A stretch of DNA of 64,000 nt from an uncultured Bacteroidia bacterium (GCA_947252645.1 CAMXWF010000013.1:15417-79416); one strand, 5' to 3'. Counted from the first letter of the stretch, positions 38,501 through 48,106 are shown. The notes: generated by a model not told the origin, from the letters alone. Numbers and translations: made by a program.

Positions 38501-41500
38501 TTGGGCTCGAGTTCAGGCTTGGCGTTGGGGTCAACAGTTGCACCGGGCTCAGGCTCCTTGGGCACCATGAGCTTGGCCAGCTGGATGTAGGCCTTGCCAC
38601 TCTCCACGATCAGCGGCATGTCGTTAGCGAAGATCTTCACCTTGTCTAGGTCAGCGGCATCCACCCCGAGGGCGGCGATATCCAGGCGGATAGTCTGGTC
38701 GTTGGGCTCTGTGACGTGGAGCGTGCCATTGGCAAGGGTGATAGCGTAATTGCCATCGTCGTAGGTAGTGGGCTGGCTGGCCAAGGGCTTGACCTGGTAG
38801 TCGCCCTTGTGGAGCGGGGCCTGGTCGTCATCCCAGAACACCCCGGCGGTAGCCTCCACGCCGTAGCGAGGCTGCTGGAAGCGCCCGTGGTACTCATCGC
38901 CCTGCACGCCCTCGAAGTCGAAGGAGAACTCGGGCAGGGGTAGCCCCTCGGCCACGGAGAGTTCCTTGGGCTTCACCGTGATAGCTCGTTTTTCTACCGT
39001 AACCACCTTATCCAGCTTGGCGGCCGCAGCAAACTTGATGCCGTCGCCAGGCTGCGTGGCAGAAATCTTGGCAGACCCCAGCCCCACGAGCACCAGCTGC
39101 CCTTGGCGGATGGTGGCCACGTTGGGATTGTCGGAGAGGTAGACCACAGGCAGTTCGGAGTCGGTGACAGCACTGAGCGCCACGGGCGCAGCGGAGAAGG
39201 GCATGTTGCCCAAACTCTGATCCCAGGTGATGGTTTGCGGGGTCAGGCTGACCTTCTTTTGTACCCGAACGACGTAGATTTTGCTGTTGCGCTGGTTGGC
39301 CGCCCGCACCGTGAGCTTGTTGAGCTTGGACAAATCCATGGTGAGCGTCTCGCCCTGGTTGTAGGTTTTGCCGTTGAAGAGCACCACGGCTTCGGGCGAA
39401 ATCTGGGTGACGGTTAGGCTGGCCTTGGCCAACTTGTCGGGGTCGAATAGCGCAGCCTCGACGGAGAACACGACCTCCTGGTTGGTCGGGGCGGCCTCTA
39501 CGGCCGTGGCCCCTTCGCCCAGGGTGAGCTTGAGCAGGTCGCACTCCGGGGAATAGTCGTTCTCCACGTAGAGCTTGACCGGGACATTGCTAAACGCTGC
39601 CCCAAAGTAGGGTTTGCTGGGGTCGCTGGAAGCAGTGACCTTATCGTAGGCGCCATTATCGAAGGTGATGCTTGTGGTCTCGGTGAAGACCGTGCCGCTA
39701 TTGCTCAGGCTGGTGAAGGGCCATGTGGGGGTGAAGCGGGCTTCCACCGGCTGGGTGAGACTCTGCGCAGCGGGCAGGGTGAGTTTCCAGCTGCCATCGC
39801 CCCGATGCTCCGCGGGAAGAACCTGGTTAGTGGCCTCCACCTGGGAGATGTGGCTCTCCAGGGTAGTCCACATGGGGGCAGGGTTCTCCATGGGCTTAGC
39901 GGTTTTTTTCCGCTTCATGGAGCCGGCGTAGTCGCTCCGTTTGATGAGGCAGCCCCACTGCGCACCACTTACGAGGTAGGCCCCGGCGCCCTCGTTGGCG
40001 AGGAACTCGTAGAGACAGCCCTGCGGGAGATTTCCATTTTGGACCACAGGCTTAAGCATGTTGGCCTGGATGTCAGCGGCGGCTAGGACTTTTTTCCAGG
40101 CGCGGAGATACTTCATCTGCCCCTTGAACTTTACGCCATAGCCCATGAGGCCTGAAGGCGCGTTGGCGGATCCCACCTCGAAAGGCTTAGCCAATGGGTA
40201 CTCTTTCCCGTTGACGAAGAATTTCACCTCGGTGATTTCGTCGGCGAATAGGCCCTGCCTAATCTTGACAGTAACCGCGATGTGGTTCCACTGGTAGGGT
40301 GTCACGGCGTTGCCCTTAGTGTAGTAGAGTCCGCGGCCCAGCTGCAGGGCTATAGCCTGGTCTTCTATGCCCACGAGGTCATGGGCTATGACCAGCCGAA
40401 TTTTCCGTTCGTCGGAAAGCAGGGTGGCGAATTGAGGGCCATCGAGGAAATACCACCCTTCGAGGGTGAACTCACGCCCATAGTCGACAGGCATAGTCTG
40501 CAGGACACCGGGGCCCTTGGGGGAGAAGGTCAGGGCCACGGGCGGGTTGGTGACCTCCGGCACGCTGCAGAGCGTGTAGGTTTTTGAGTTGTTGGCCGTT
40601 TGGCTATCCCCCTCGAGGGTGACGGAGACCTGGTGAAGCCCTGGCTGGCGGAGGTCGAGCCTGGGCCTGAGCGTGAACTCCTGCTCTTGGTCGGGCTCAA
40701 TGTTGGCCGTGAAGGACTCTTTAGGGAACGTTTCCCCATCGAATTCCAGCGTGGCCGTGAAGGCGGTGATGGCCTTCGTACCCTCGTTTTTCACCACGAT
40801 GACCACCGGCTGCATGCTCGAGAGGTTGGCGCCAGAGCTGAGGCCCTTGCACTCCGCAAGCACGATGTCGGACACGAGTTCTTCCTCCTGGTCTGACAGG
40901 AAGATGTTGAAGTCCTGCACGTGTCCGAAGGGCACGTCTGTCCCAGCTGCGAAATCAGCTGCTTTGTCTTTGGGCAAGAGCGCCACCCGCAGGCGGTAAT
41001 CTCCCTCCTCTAGGTCCTTGAGCTGGTCGGCGGTAAAGGTCAGAGTCCCTTCCGTAGCGTTTGGAGCCAGTGATAGGACTTGACGCTCCGCGTCGACGAA
41101 CTGGAGGTCGTTGTTCAGGTCGAACCAGACGACGAGGTCGGTGGGCTGGGAGAGGGTGAGGTCATAGGCCCTGATGGTCAAATCGTTGCCTTTGTAGTGG
41201 TCCAGTTGCTCGCCTAGGCAGTACTGGATACGCTGGCCGTGTGTTTCCTCGCCGAGGTCGATATCATCGCGATTGGTTTGACCGAGGAGCAGCTTGTTGA
41301 TGACTGCGCGCTGCGGGTCGATGAGCTTGCCACCCACGAAGTAGTGATCGTGGATGAGCGAGCCGCTGGCCTGGTTGTCGCGCTGGTCGGTTTCCTGGAA
41401 GTTTACCGAGAGCAGGTAGTTGATCTCGGCGGGGTCGGAGATATCCTCCAGCGAGAAGCTGCACTCTTTGGAGGCATTGGGCTCTAGGTCGATGAGCTGG

Positions 41501-44500
41501 TCTAGCGGATCGAGCTTGTCGGGGGTAACGGAACTCAAATCTCGTAGCTGCGCATTGAGCTGCACCTTGAGGGCCTTGAGAGGGCCCGAGGTGTGGTTGG
41601 TGAGAGTGCAGGGGATGGTGACCTTACCGTCGGCGATGCTGCTCACGGGCTTTCCCGCTGCGATGGAGACGGCGTTGGTACGCTTGACCTGTGAGACTTT
41701 GATGACCCACCCTGGGTATGGCTTGGTGGCCTCGATTTCGGCCATGAGCCGTATGGTCACGGAGCCATTGTTGCCCATGGCCTGCACGCGGAGGTGCGGG
41801 GCGTTGGGGTCGCTTTTGCCCCGCAGCACGGCGATGGGGTTCTCGAGCTGGCTGGCGTACTCGGGCGCATCGCTGGTGTAGAACTCTAGGGTGTGCTCAA
41901 GATCGACATCCTCGTCGGGCATGAGGTCGTATTCGATGACTTCCGCCTGCACGGCGTAATGCTCGTTGGTCGGGTAGAAGGTGAGGGAGGAGTGCTGCGG
42001 GTTGTAGTAGTCCCACTTGGCGCCGCCGTCATCGGTGAAGTAGACGGACTCACCTTCCTTGAGCTTGTAGGTAGTATAGGGGTCGACGAAAATGGGGAAA
42101 CCCATGAAGCTGAAGCTCTTTCCCCTCTGCAAGGGCACGACGTTGCCCAGGTTCTTGACCTTGATCGAGCGGAGGTTGTTGGTTGGGTTGCTGTCGTGGG
42201 GTACGATGGCCTCTAGGGTCACTTCGATTTCCTCCCCGAGCTTCTCCTTGGTTGAGAGGTCGATTTCAAAGGTCACACGCCGTTCCTCAAGTGGCTTGAG
42301 GGCCTTGACAATCAGCCCCTTTTGGAGTTCACCGCGCACTTTGACCGCAACCGACACATCTATTGGGTCGCTGGCGGTGCTGACGTTGGTGATATTGAAG
42401 GCCATTGTCCGGACGCCGAGGTTCGGGGCGGGAGCGATGCGCGTGAGGTTGTAAATGCGCACATCGTTGCCCTCGACCGTGAGCCTCTCGATGGTATAGC
42501 CTGCGCAGATGAAGGCATCCCCCTTGTAGCGACTCCACCACTGTAGGCTCAGCTGGACCTCTTGCCCCGCGAGCGCGGAGAGGTCCCAGAGCGTCAAGTG
42601 TTCCTGCTCGTCAGCTTTGAGCCTTGGCGCCCCACCACAGGGGGGGATCTCTTGGCCATTGGAAGCGTTGAGCAGTCGGAGCTGCGAATACTCCTTGCCC
42701 TCTCCAGTGCGGTCGACGGGGTGTTGCAGCGCACCCAGGAACTGCAGCATGGAGAAGACGAGCTTTTCGTTAGCCCCCAGCGCGGGCAATTTGAGGTTGC
42801 AGGTTGCGAGTTCGAGCATGTTGTCGGCGCCCGCGGGGGAGAAAGGCTCAACGGTAGCGTCCAGATTTTTCTCCACCTTGGCCAGCATCAGGTGCGCCCC
42901 GACGGGTAGCCCCAAGCCTGGCGTGGCCCCCTCATAGAGGACTTGTACGTTTTTCCCTGGGGTCACGAACGTAAGGGTAGAGGGCTGAGCAATGAAGTTT
43001 TCGCTAAGCGGCAGAGTCTGCTTTGTGAGATCGATGGCCTGCGGCCACGGGGCGCAGACGCCCACGGAGCGCTCGGAGGAGGCAGTTCCCTTCACCGCCT
43101 TCACGGCAAACACAGTACGCTGTTGCCGGGCGAGATCTCCGGCTTTAAGCGTATAGGAGGGCTCTGTAAGCGCGGCAGTCACTTCCTGCCACTGGCCGTT
43201 GTCAACAGCAGCTCTTAGGACGGTGTAGGTAACGCCGTCACCCGCCACGGGCTGCCAGCTCAGCTTGGCGCCCTCGCCACAAGCCGAGGTGCCACGGGCG
43301 ATGTTGAGTTCCTTTGGCTGCGGAGCGATGGTGAATGGTTTGGCATTCATGACCATGTGGCCCTGCTCGTCGGTCAGGCGTAGAATGCACTGGTCGGAGA
43401 ACGGGGCATCAGCAGGCAGCTGGAAGCCATTGCGGGAGAAGGTGCTAGTACTGACTGCGACGTAGTTTTTCCCGCCGTCGTAGGAGATCTCGATGGTGAG
43501 GGGGTTGCCCTTGTCCAGATGGAAATTCTCGGTTTGGTAGATGAGCCACTCCCCGGGCTCGAAGCGCTCGCCCCCGATTGGGTAGCTGAGGGCAGGGGTC
43601 ATTGGGTCGAGGAACCAGACGAGGAAGAACTCCTGGGCGCCATCGGAGGAGGCTATCTTGCCGGACACCTGGAGGTCGTAGTCTCCGGCGGCCGGGTGGT
43701 CAATGACCACCTGCTCGATGTTGTTGATGGAATCCACGCCCGTAGTGGCGTTGTCCTCTGGGTGCTCAGGGTTTAAGACCCAAGGGCTGTAATCCTGCCC
43801 GTTGGCGGAGACCTTGAGGTTTAGATCGTTCACCAATGCTCTTTCCCTGAAGGCAGTTTTCTTGAGGATGGGCGGGTCGAGCCAGCAGATCATCACGCGC
43901 AGCTGTCCGATGCCCTCTGGCACGGTGATTTTGTGGGAAAAAGGCTGCGCGCCGGCCTCCATGGAGTTCTTGACGAAGCTTCCCGCCTCAAGGGCCTCGA
44001 CGGCCTTGAGAATGTTGACCGAGCCATAGCCATACTGGTAGTCGGGGCCAGGGCGCCCTAGATCGTCGGCGGTATTGGCTAAGAGTGCCTTGACCAGGGC
44101 GGCATTGGGGTCGGCATTGGCGTAGAGCTGGTGGTAGCGCTGGGAGAGCAGCGCGGCCATGCCGGCGGCCATGGGGCACGACATGGAGGTGCCGCTCATG
44201 AGGCCATAGGAGTTGTTGGGCAGGGTGCTGTAGACTTCCTCGCCCTTGGCGCACACGATGGGTAGCAGCCGCCCATCGTCGGTAGGCCCGAAGGAGCTGA
44301 AATCCGTGATTTCACCCCACTTATTGAGGGCGCCCACGGTGATGATATTCTTGGCGCGCTTGGTGGACGAGCTATATTTGGAGCAAGAGTTCTGGTCGTT
44401 GCCCGCCGAGTGGAAGTGGGTCAAGTTTGGGTACTTGCAGGCCAAGACATCGGCATCGACACCCAATGCGCTATAGGTCAGAATGTCGAGCATTTCGCAG

Positions 44501-45525
44501 AAATAGCCCATCTGCAGCCCGTAAGAGTTGGAGGTGAGCGAAATGCCGTAGTGGCTCCGCGTATAGCCCATTTCCTCTTGGACGTTCAGCCCGTTCTCTT
44601 GGGTGTTGAAATTCCAGGCCCATACCTCGGCTTCTGGGGCCATGCCGCGCATCTTGGGATCGAGCAGCCCAGCCCCCGCGATGGTGCCGCAGGTGTGCAT
44701 GCCATGCCCGCGGGAGTCTCCCACGCCCATTTCGAATTCTTTGGAGTGGATGCGCTGGCCAAAGTCCACATGGTGCTGGACATTGGCATCCCAGAGGCCC
44801 ACGCGCACGCCCTTGCCGGTTAAGCCGCGACCACCGTCTTCCACGGGACGGGCCAAGACGTTGGCTCGTCCGAGCGTACTCCCCTCGCGGTTGGTGAGTT
44901 CCTCAGGGGGCATGACGAAGCTCACGCCGGCCACGTAATCCTGCCGGGCAAGCAGCTGGAGCGCCTGGAGGCTGCCTTCCACCTCGCACTGCCTGAGCCC
45001 CTCGTGCATCTGCACCAAGCGCAGCCCCTGCTGTTCGAGAGCCTTGGCCAACAGCTGCGGGTGGGCGTTGGAGAACCAACGCACGACAGCCGCGGCGCCT
45101 TCGCCTCGCCGGGCCCACTTGGGCACTTGGCCTCGGAGCAGCGCGTCGTCGGTTTTCCAGCTAGGCTGGATGGCCACCACGGCGCGGAGGCCCGTGCCCC
45201 TGAAGTCGCGTGGCTTTGCGCCATCTCGCATCAGCGCGAAGTAGGCATTGGAGCCCACATAGGCCTCCAACTGTAGACCGCGCGCCTGCAGCTGCTTGCG
45301 TTCAGCCAGCGTAGGCAGCGCCTTAAACTGAACCAGCACATTGAGCTTGCCATTCGTGGCCTGCCCTAGCTCCACCTTCGCGGCAGAGCCTCTGGTTTGC
45401 TGCACATTGCCCGGTAGCATAGCCTCCTCTGCACCAAAGCGCACCGTAGGCTGCGCAAGCAACCACCCCACGGGCAGCAGCCAACACAACAGGAGAATTA
45501 CACATTGTCTAGCTATTCGTCCCAT
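35539..45525 (-). CDS. Giant T9SS-exported subtilisin-like (S8) multidomain surface protein
   Basis: About 3,328 residues from the ATG at 45525, which gives a good signal peptide (CVILLLCWLLPVGWLLAQ). The S8 protease domain has Asp246 in GLWDANVQ, His274 in GHGMHTCG, oxyanion Asn376 in SAGND and Ser447 in GTSMSCPMAAG. Downstream, at rough positions: jelly-roll/P-like (~560-680), FN3-like (~750), anchor-type beta domain (~840-1025), CARDB-like repeats (~1030-1650), LamG-like (~1685-1815), MBG-like (~2180-2270), InlB B-repeats (~2375-2520 and ~2700-2840), a MAM-like jelly roll (~2525-2690), carboxypeptidase-regulatory-like repeats (~2850-3250), and a T9SS sorting domain (LPQGLYLFRLRD). Likely a surface protease/adhesin. 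Confidence 0.9.
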   Translation of the reverse strand: MGRIARQCVILLLCWLLPVGWLLAQPTVRFGAEEAMLPGNVQQTRGSAAKVELGQATNGKLNVLVQFKALPTLAERKQLQARGLQLEAYVGSNAYFALMRDGAKPRDFRGTGLRAVVAIQPSWKTDDALLRGQVPKWARRGEGAAAVVRWFSNAHPQLLAKALEQQGLRLVQMHEGLRQCEVEGSLQALQLLARQDYVAGVSFVMPPEELTNREGSTLGRANVLARPVEDGGRGLTGKGVRVGLWDANVQHHVDFGQRIHSKEFEMGVGDSRGHGMHTCGTIAGAGLLDPKMRGMAPEAEVWAWNFNTQENGLNVQEEMGYTRSHYGISLTSNSYGLQMGYFCEMLDILTYSALGVDADVLACKYPNLTHFHSAGNDQNSCSKYSSSTKRAKNIITVGALNKWGEITDFSSFGPTDDGRLLPIVCAKGEEVYSTLPNNSYGLMSGTSMSCPMAAGMAALLSQRYHQLYANADPNAALVKALLANTADDLGRPGPDYQYGYGSVNILKAVEALEAGSFVKNSMEAGAQPFSHKITVPEGIGQLRVMICWLDPPILKKTAFRERALVNDLNLKVSANGQDYSPWVLNPEHPEDNATTGVDSINNIEQVVIDHPAAGDYDLQVSGKIASSDGAQEFFLVWFLDPMTPALSYPIGGERFEPGEWLIYQTENFHLDKGNPLTIEISYDGGKNYVAVSTSTFSRNGFQLPADAPFSDQCILRLTDEQGHMVMNAKPFTIAPQPKELNIARGTSACGEGAKLSWQPVAGDGVTYTVLRAAVDNGQWQEVTAALTEPSYTLKAGDLARQQRTVFAVKAVKGTASSERSVGVCAPWPQAIDLTKQTLPLSENFIAQPSTLTFVTPGKNVQVLYEGATPGLGLPVGAHLMLAKVEKNLDATVEPFSPAGADNMLELATCNLKLPALGANEKLVFSMLQFLGALQHPVDRTGEGKEYSQLRLLNASNGQEIPPCGGAPRLKADEQEHLTLWDLSALAGQEVQLSLQWWSRYKGDAFICAGYTIERLTVEGNDVRIYNLTRIAPAPNLGVRTMAFNITNVSTASDPIDVSVAVKVRGELQKGLIVKALKPLEERRVTFEIDLSTKEKLGEEIEVTLEAIVPHDSNPTNNLRSIKVKNLGNVVPLQRGKSFSFMGFPIFVDPYTTYKLKEGESVYFTDDGGAKWDYYNPQHSSLTFYPTNEHYAVQAEVIEYDLMPDEDVDLEHTLEFYTSDAPEYASQLENPIAVLRGKSDPNAPHLRVQAMGNNGSVTIRLMAEIEATKPYPGWVIKVSQVKRTNAVSIAAGKPVSSIADGKVTIPCTLTNHTSGPLKALKVQLNAQLRDLSSVTPDKLDPLDQLIDLEPNASKECSFSLEDISDPAEINYLLSVNFQETDQRDNQASGSLIHDHYFVGGKLIDPQRAVINKLLLGQTNRDDIDLGEETHGQRIQYCLGEQLDHYKGNDLTIRAYDLTLSQPTDLVVWFDLNNDLQFVDAERQVLSLAPNATEGTLTFTADQLKDLEEGDYRLRVALLPKDKAADFAAGTDVPFGHVQDFNIFLSDQEEELVSDIVLAECKGLSSGANLSSMQPVVIVVKNEGTKAITAFTATLEFDGETFPKESFTANIEPDQEQEFTLRPRLDLRQPGLHQVSVTLEGDSQTANNSKTYTLCSVPEVTNPPVALTFSPKGPGVLQTMPVDYGREFTLEGWYFLDGPQFATLLSDERKIRLVIAHDLVGIEDQAIALQLGRGLYYTKGNAVTPYQWNHIAVTVKIRQGLFADEITEVKFFVNGKEYPLAKPFEVGSANAPSGLMGYGVKFKGQMKYLRAWKKVLAAADIQANMLKPVVQNGNLPQGCLYEFLANEGAGAYLVSGAQWGCLIKRSDYAGSMKRKKTAKPMENPAPMWTTLESHISQVEATNQVLPAEHRGDGSWKLTLPAAQSLTQPVEARFTPTWPFTSLSNSGTVFTETTSITFDNGAYDKVTASSDPSKPYFGAAFSNVPVKLYVENDYSPECDLLKLTLGEGATAVEAAPTNQEVVFSVEAALFDPDKLAKASLTVTQISPEAVVLFNGKTYNQGETLTMDLSKLNKLTVRAANQRNSKIYVVRVQKKVSLTPQTITWDQSLGNMPFSAAPVALSAVTDSELPVVYLSDNPNVATIRQGQLVLVGLGSAKISATQPGDGIKFAAAAKLDKVVTVEKRAITVKPKELSVAEGLPLPEFSFDFEGVQGDEYHGRFQQPRYGVEATAGVFWDDDQAPLHKGDYQVKPLASQPTTYDDGNYAITLANGTLHVTEPNDQTIRLDIAALGVDAADLDKVKIFANDMPLIVESGKAYIQLAKLMVPKEPEPGATVDPNAKPELEPKEQEVVLTVSCEGYLQQTETITVKDANVSKEYTLAKCEVTITYKAGPNGSIVGIATQPRPKGTMTSSVVAVPDKGYRFKEWDVDPKDLAIRSDKAEQDQTITASFEPMTLKANYTVTEGGKLASGSLAEQNVAYGADAQEVTVEADPGYAFVQWSDGLLEQTRTDTKLTQDVAVQAIFMKPYNLPYKEDFDNQSTAPSYWSHGKDDQGEGFIFYVSDTDQEPIRRNYYGAFPTYGKNLPLSVVKASLLTPWFSLEGRTDADLQLQADLAISNGVSKPVTLSYRFGEAEPWNQLLQYAGNRSAAEPISLDKSKLAGKAMVQFAWYVEHDNASGKDVEILVDNVSITTAAAGLKVDRFYRAGDNGKLLCDGKSLAELRQEEVEGTASKPVEAKANDGYFFQKWSDGSTENPRTDKGYTNVTAHFAPKPDGDLVTLTYEAKEHGILEGPTFQQVPKGSTAAAVIAVPDPGYEFDQWEDNHQLAVRNDKAEENAHHVASFKLKDLSLAFIVLNDPDSDFPTLYPGATVSVKTQDGQERSVKTDKDGRAVFEGGYKQGDEVSYMVSLKGYGDVVNEAYTVDETDLPIKVAIAPAVSVSLTLLDELSGQPVASAKALLNGDEPNVKGSIAWKNQAPGEHSLTVQADHYIPIEETFTAKKDTTLTLNLQRERHKLTVTVVDAQNQPVEKVAVSVGAQPVVFTNDKGVALVPDLIYGVDYDCQASLDQRTSPAARVTIDGDKELTLQLKQALSVLFSVTLDGQPASQATVIIGGQALTTDAQGLLTYATVAGTLAYSCALEGYPVQSGSVEVTDDGQKVEIAFKKATPPAPGKVTLAFRVTLDGKALRDAKVKIAESSDEQTTDAAGQASFTLPAGSYSYTVTAPDGQSIRGKLTVTGNTELPIMFSQKSTPVESALLAQAALQPNPFAERCQLVNVASMQELTIVSATGVVVRTIKHNGAETLTLDTQALPQGLYLFRLRDHEGHFRTLSAIRR

Positions 45526-45724
45526 ATTGTACTGATTTTGATTGTTGTTGATTTTTATACTTCGCAAGGCCAAGTTACAAATATTCTGGCAAACAATCTC
45601 CTGGCCCCAAGCACCTGGGCCTATTTTTTCTTCCTTGTGCCAAAATTCCGAGGAATCCAAAAAGTGCGTGCCTTCGAGGGCTACAGGAACTACGGGTGAG
45701 TTTTTTTGCGAGCGGCATTTTGGC

Positions 45725-45758
45725 AAAAAGCGGGCCTCTGGTAGAACCTGAGGCCCGC
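45725..45758 (-). terminator. Strong terminator upstream of the giant gene
   Basis: On the minus strand, GCGGGCCTC-A-GGT TCT ACC-A-GAGGCCCGC (one mismatch) is followed by TTTTT. It insulates the giant gene from transcription arriving from the right. Its arms resemble those of the terminator at 48273-48304. Confidence 0.75.
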
Positions 45759-45782
45759 AGATAGCAGCTGCGAGTGCAGCTG

Positions 45783-45821
45783 CTACTGTAAGGATGAACA
45801 TGAAATCCCGTTTGGCATTTT
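45783..45821 (-). repeat. 39-bp dispersed repeat, copy A
   Basis: Aligns without gaps to 48194-48232 and 61382-61420, with the common core CGTTTGGYRTTTT. Copy C lies in the frame of an IS30 remnant, so this is probably the tail of the same element. Confidence 0.6.
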
Positions 45822-46120
45822 ACCCTCAAGGCCCTTTCGCAGTCGGCCGCCCTCAGGATGTCGTGGGCCCCGCGGCGGCCCACGATCCGTTCGGGCGACC
45901 ACTGGGGCTCCTGGAGATGCTCGTACACGCAGGCCTGACCGCCATCGGGGCGACGCAGGGGGGAAACTGCCGCTCCCCGCGGGTCGATACTAGCCGCTAC
46001 GCGTCCTTAGGCCAGGTAGCCATTCTGCATGCCATGCGGCTACGCTTGGGTTCACAGCGTAGGGTCGAATGGCTGCGGCCTATGGCCTAGGCGAGGCCCG
46101 CTTGCGATGGGGCTGCACGT
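45822..46120 (-). pseudogene. Heavily decayed IS30-family transposase fragment
   Basis: The minus strand encodes EPQWSPERIVGR around 45885-45925, the conserved IS30 segment W/YSPEQIVGR, but the surrounding frame is broken by stops and shifts. The clearer copy at 61.4-61.8 kb supports the call. Only short stretches are recognisable. Confidence 0.45.
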
Positions 46121-46210
46121 AGATTGCAAAATCGTACAGCGTTGTCCCTCGATAGGGTGTCCAGTAATTTAAGGGTGCGCCGTGAAACGCAGTAGATTAT
46201 CCACACGAGA

Positions 46211-46241
46211 AAGGGGAGGAGCCCCTTGGCCTCCTCCCCTT
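46211..46241 (-). terminator. Terminator of the DegT aminotransferase operon
   Basis: An 11-bp stem AAGGGGAGGAG / CTCCTCCCCTT with a 9-nt loop, 35 bp after the stop codon on the minus strand. The T-tract is weak (TTTCTC). Confidence 0.6.
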
Positions 46242-46275
46242 GTAATTCATCCTATACAAGGTGCTTTCCCTTGCG

Positions 46276-47512
46276 CTAGTGCTGCACTTTGCCTGAAGTT
46301 TGAAGGCTACCATAGGCTTCGACTACCGCACTTACCACTGCGTTCACCATGGCCTCGGTCAGCTGGGGGTAAATCGGCAGAGATATCTCACATGCGTAGA
46401 GTTCGTAGGCCTTCGGGTAGTGTTTGATATCATAGCCTAACTTCGCAAAGTAGCTGAGCATGGGGAGCGGTACATAGTGCACATTGACGGCGATCTCTTG
46501 GCGGGCAATGGAGTCTATCATACTGTTGCGTTGCGCCTCGGAGATTCCTGCTATGCGTAGAGCGAAGATATGGTAAGAAGTTCGCCTCCCATCTTCGTCC
46601 TCCTCCTTAGGTAGAATAGCCCACGGATAGCGCGCAAACCCCTTTACATACCCATCAAAAACTCGTTTTCGCTCATGGTAAAGTAGGTCTATCATCCGCA
46701 TCTGAGCCAGGCCTACCGCCGCATTTAGGTCTGGCATATTGCACTTGAACCCTAATCCCGTGATATCGTATCGCCACGCCCCCGCGCGGTTTTTTGTAAA
46801 AGCGTCCTTCGTTTGGCAATTCAAAGAGTACTGCCTTAGCTCACTGTATAGCTGGGCGTTGTCAAAGGGTGCTGGGAGGTTTAGCGCTATAGCACCGCCC
46901 TCGGCCGTGGTGATGTTCTTGACCGCATGGAGCGAGAATATTGTTACGTCTGCTTCTTGCCCGGTACGCCTACCCTTAGCTGAAAAAGCCCCGAGCGCAT
47001 GGGCAGCATCGCTCAGGATTAGTATTCTCCCTAGCCTATGCTGCACTGGCGAGGTAGGAGAGAATCGATGCACCACCTGCGGGTCGCGCACGATGCGGCG
47101 TATTGCATCGTATTGACAGGGGAAGCCCGCAATGTCTACTGGAATTATCGCTTTTGTTCGTGGTGATATAGCTTTCCGCACCGCATCGGGCGATATGTTA
47201 AAATCATCGCCCACGTCCACCATCACGGGTACTCCCCCAGCATGGATGACAGCGAGCGCCGTGGCTGCGTACGTATAGGCAGGCACAATGACCTCATCCC
47301 CGGGCCGCAATCCCAACCAAGAGAGCATTAAGAATGGCCCCCGAGGTCCATGAATTCACGGTGAGCACGGCCTGTACGCCTGAAAGCTTGGCTATGGCCT
47401 CCTCGAGTTCTTTTGCTTTTGCACCCGTGGTAATCCAGCCCGACCGCAACGTGGCCTCCACCTCGTCAATCACACTTTGATCGATGTAGGGCGGGGAGAA
47501 TGGGATCTTCAT
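46276..47512 (-). pseudogene. DegT/DnrJ/EryC1/StrS sugar aminotransferase, frameshifted
   Basis: Two frames together make one full-length (~410-residue) PLP aminotransferase. Frame 1 starts at 47512 (MKIPFSPPYIDQSVIDEVEA) and contains VNSWTSGA; near 47330 the reading continues in another frame with LSWLGLRPGDEVIVPAYTYA. The PLP lysine is in SLHAVKNITTAEGG and the preceding aspartate in LSDAAHALG. The shift lies by a five-G run, so it may be a real mutation, phase variation or a sequence error. The enzyme would make an amino sugar nucleotide for surface glycan. It is 12 bp downstream of a sugar transferase. Base composition is less GC-rich than its neighbours. Confidence 0.85.
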
Positions 47513-47524
47513 ATTCTAGTTTAA

Positions 47525-48106
47525 TTATATTATTGTTTTAACCATGAAGGTTATATTCTTCCAGAATGACCTGTAGGCGACATAGTCGAGGTTAATGCGC
47601 ACCTCATCGGGAAAGACCACCTCATCGTAATACTGTAGCGGCTTCTCCTGGGCTTGCAGAATTCGTTCTTCGTGAGCGTACTTCAGCGACGCAGGGCCCG
47701 TAATGCCAGGCCTGATGCTGAGCAGCAGGGCTTTCTGCTCGTCAGTAAGCTTATCAATCTCACTTGGCACATCTGGGCGAGGCCCGACAAAGCTCATATC
47801 CCCCTTAAGCACATTCCATAGCTGGGGCAGCTCATCAAGCTTGTAGCGCCGCAATTTGGCCCCCAATGGGGTAATCCGGCTTTCACCTGCCACCGAGATC
47901 ATAGGCCCCCCATGGCCCACCGTCATGGTTCTGAATTTATATATCGTGAATGGCCTTCCCTTTAGCCCCACCCGCTCCTGGCGGAAAAGGACTGGCCCGT
48001 TGGACATCGTTATGCGTATCAATACAGCTACAACAAGTATCACGGGGGCCGCAACTAAAAGCCCCAACGCGGATAGCGTGCGATCAAGTAGCCACTTTGC
48101 ATACAT
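47525..48106 (-). CDS. Initiating sugar transferase (bacterial sugar transferase / phosphoglycosyl transferase)
   Basis: 193 residues. One N-terminal membrane-associated helix (LLVAAPVILVVAVLIRI) is followed by RQERVGLKGRPFTIYKFRTM, the Asp-Glu catalytic region KLDELPQLWNVLKGDMSFVG, and PRPDVP. This is the short monotopic type that places the first sugar phosphate on undecaprenyl phosphate. It acts at the inner membrane at the start of an O-antigen, capsule or A-LPS repeat unit. The frameshifted aminotransferase follows directly; no other glycan genes are near, so this is a small isolated sugar module. Confidence 0.92.
   Translation of the reverse strand: MYAKWLLDRTLSALGLLVAAPVILVVAVLIRITMSNGPVLFRQERVGLKGRPFTIYKFRTMTVGHGGPMISVAGESRITPLGAKLRRYKLDELPQLWNVLKGDMSFVGPRPDVPSEIDKLTDEQKALLLSIRPGITGPASLKYAHEERILQAQEKPLQYYDEVVFPDEVRINLDYVAYRSFWKNITFMVKTII

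Larger units (their letters stand above)
45526..46275. other. Intergenic region with terminators, repeat and IS30-type debris
   Basis: 750 bp upstream of the giant gene. In order it holds the likely promoter region of that gene (AT-rich, no convincing box), a strong minus-strand terminator, one copy of a 39-bp dispersed repeat, a decayed IS30-type sequence, and the terminator of the aminotransferase gene. No intact gene. Confidence 0.7.

Noticed and set aside
45526..45801. 92-codon N-terminal extension of the giant subtilisin open frame
   Set aside because: It runs through a terminator and repeat debris; the ATG at 45525 gives a proper signal peptide.
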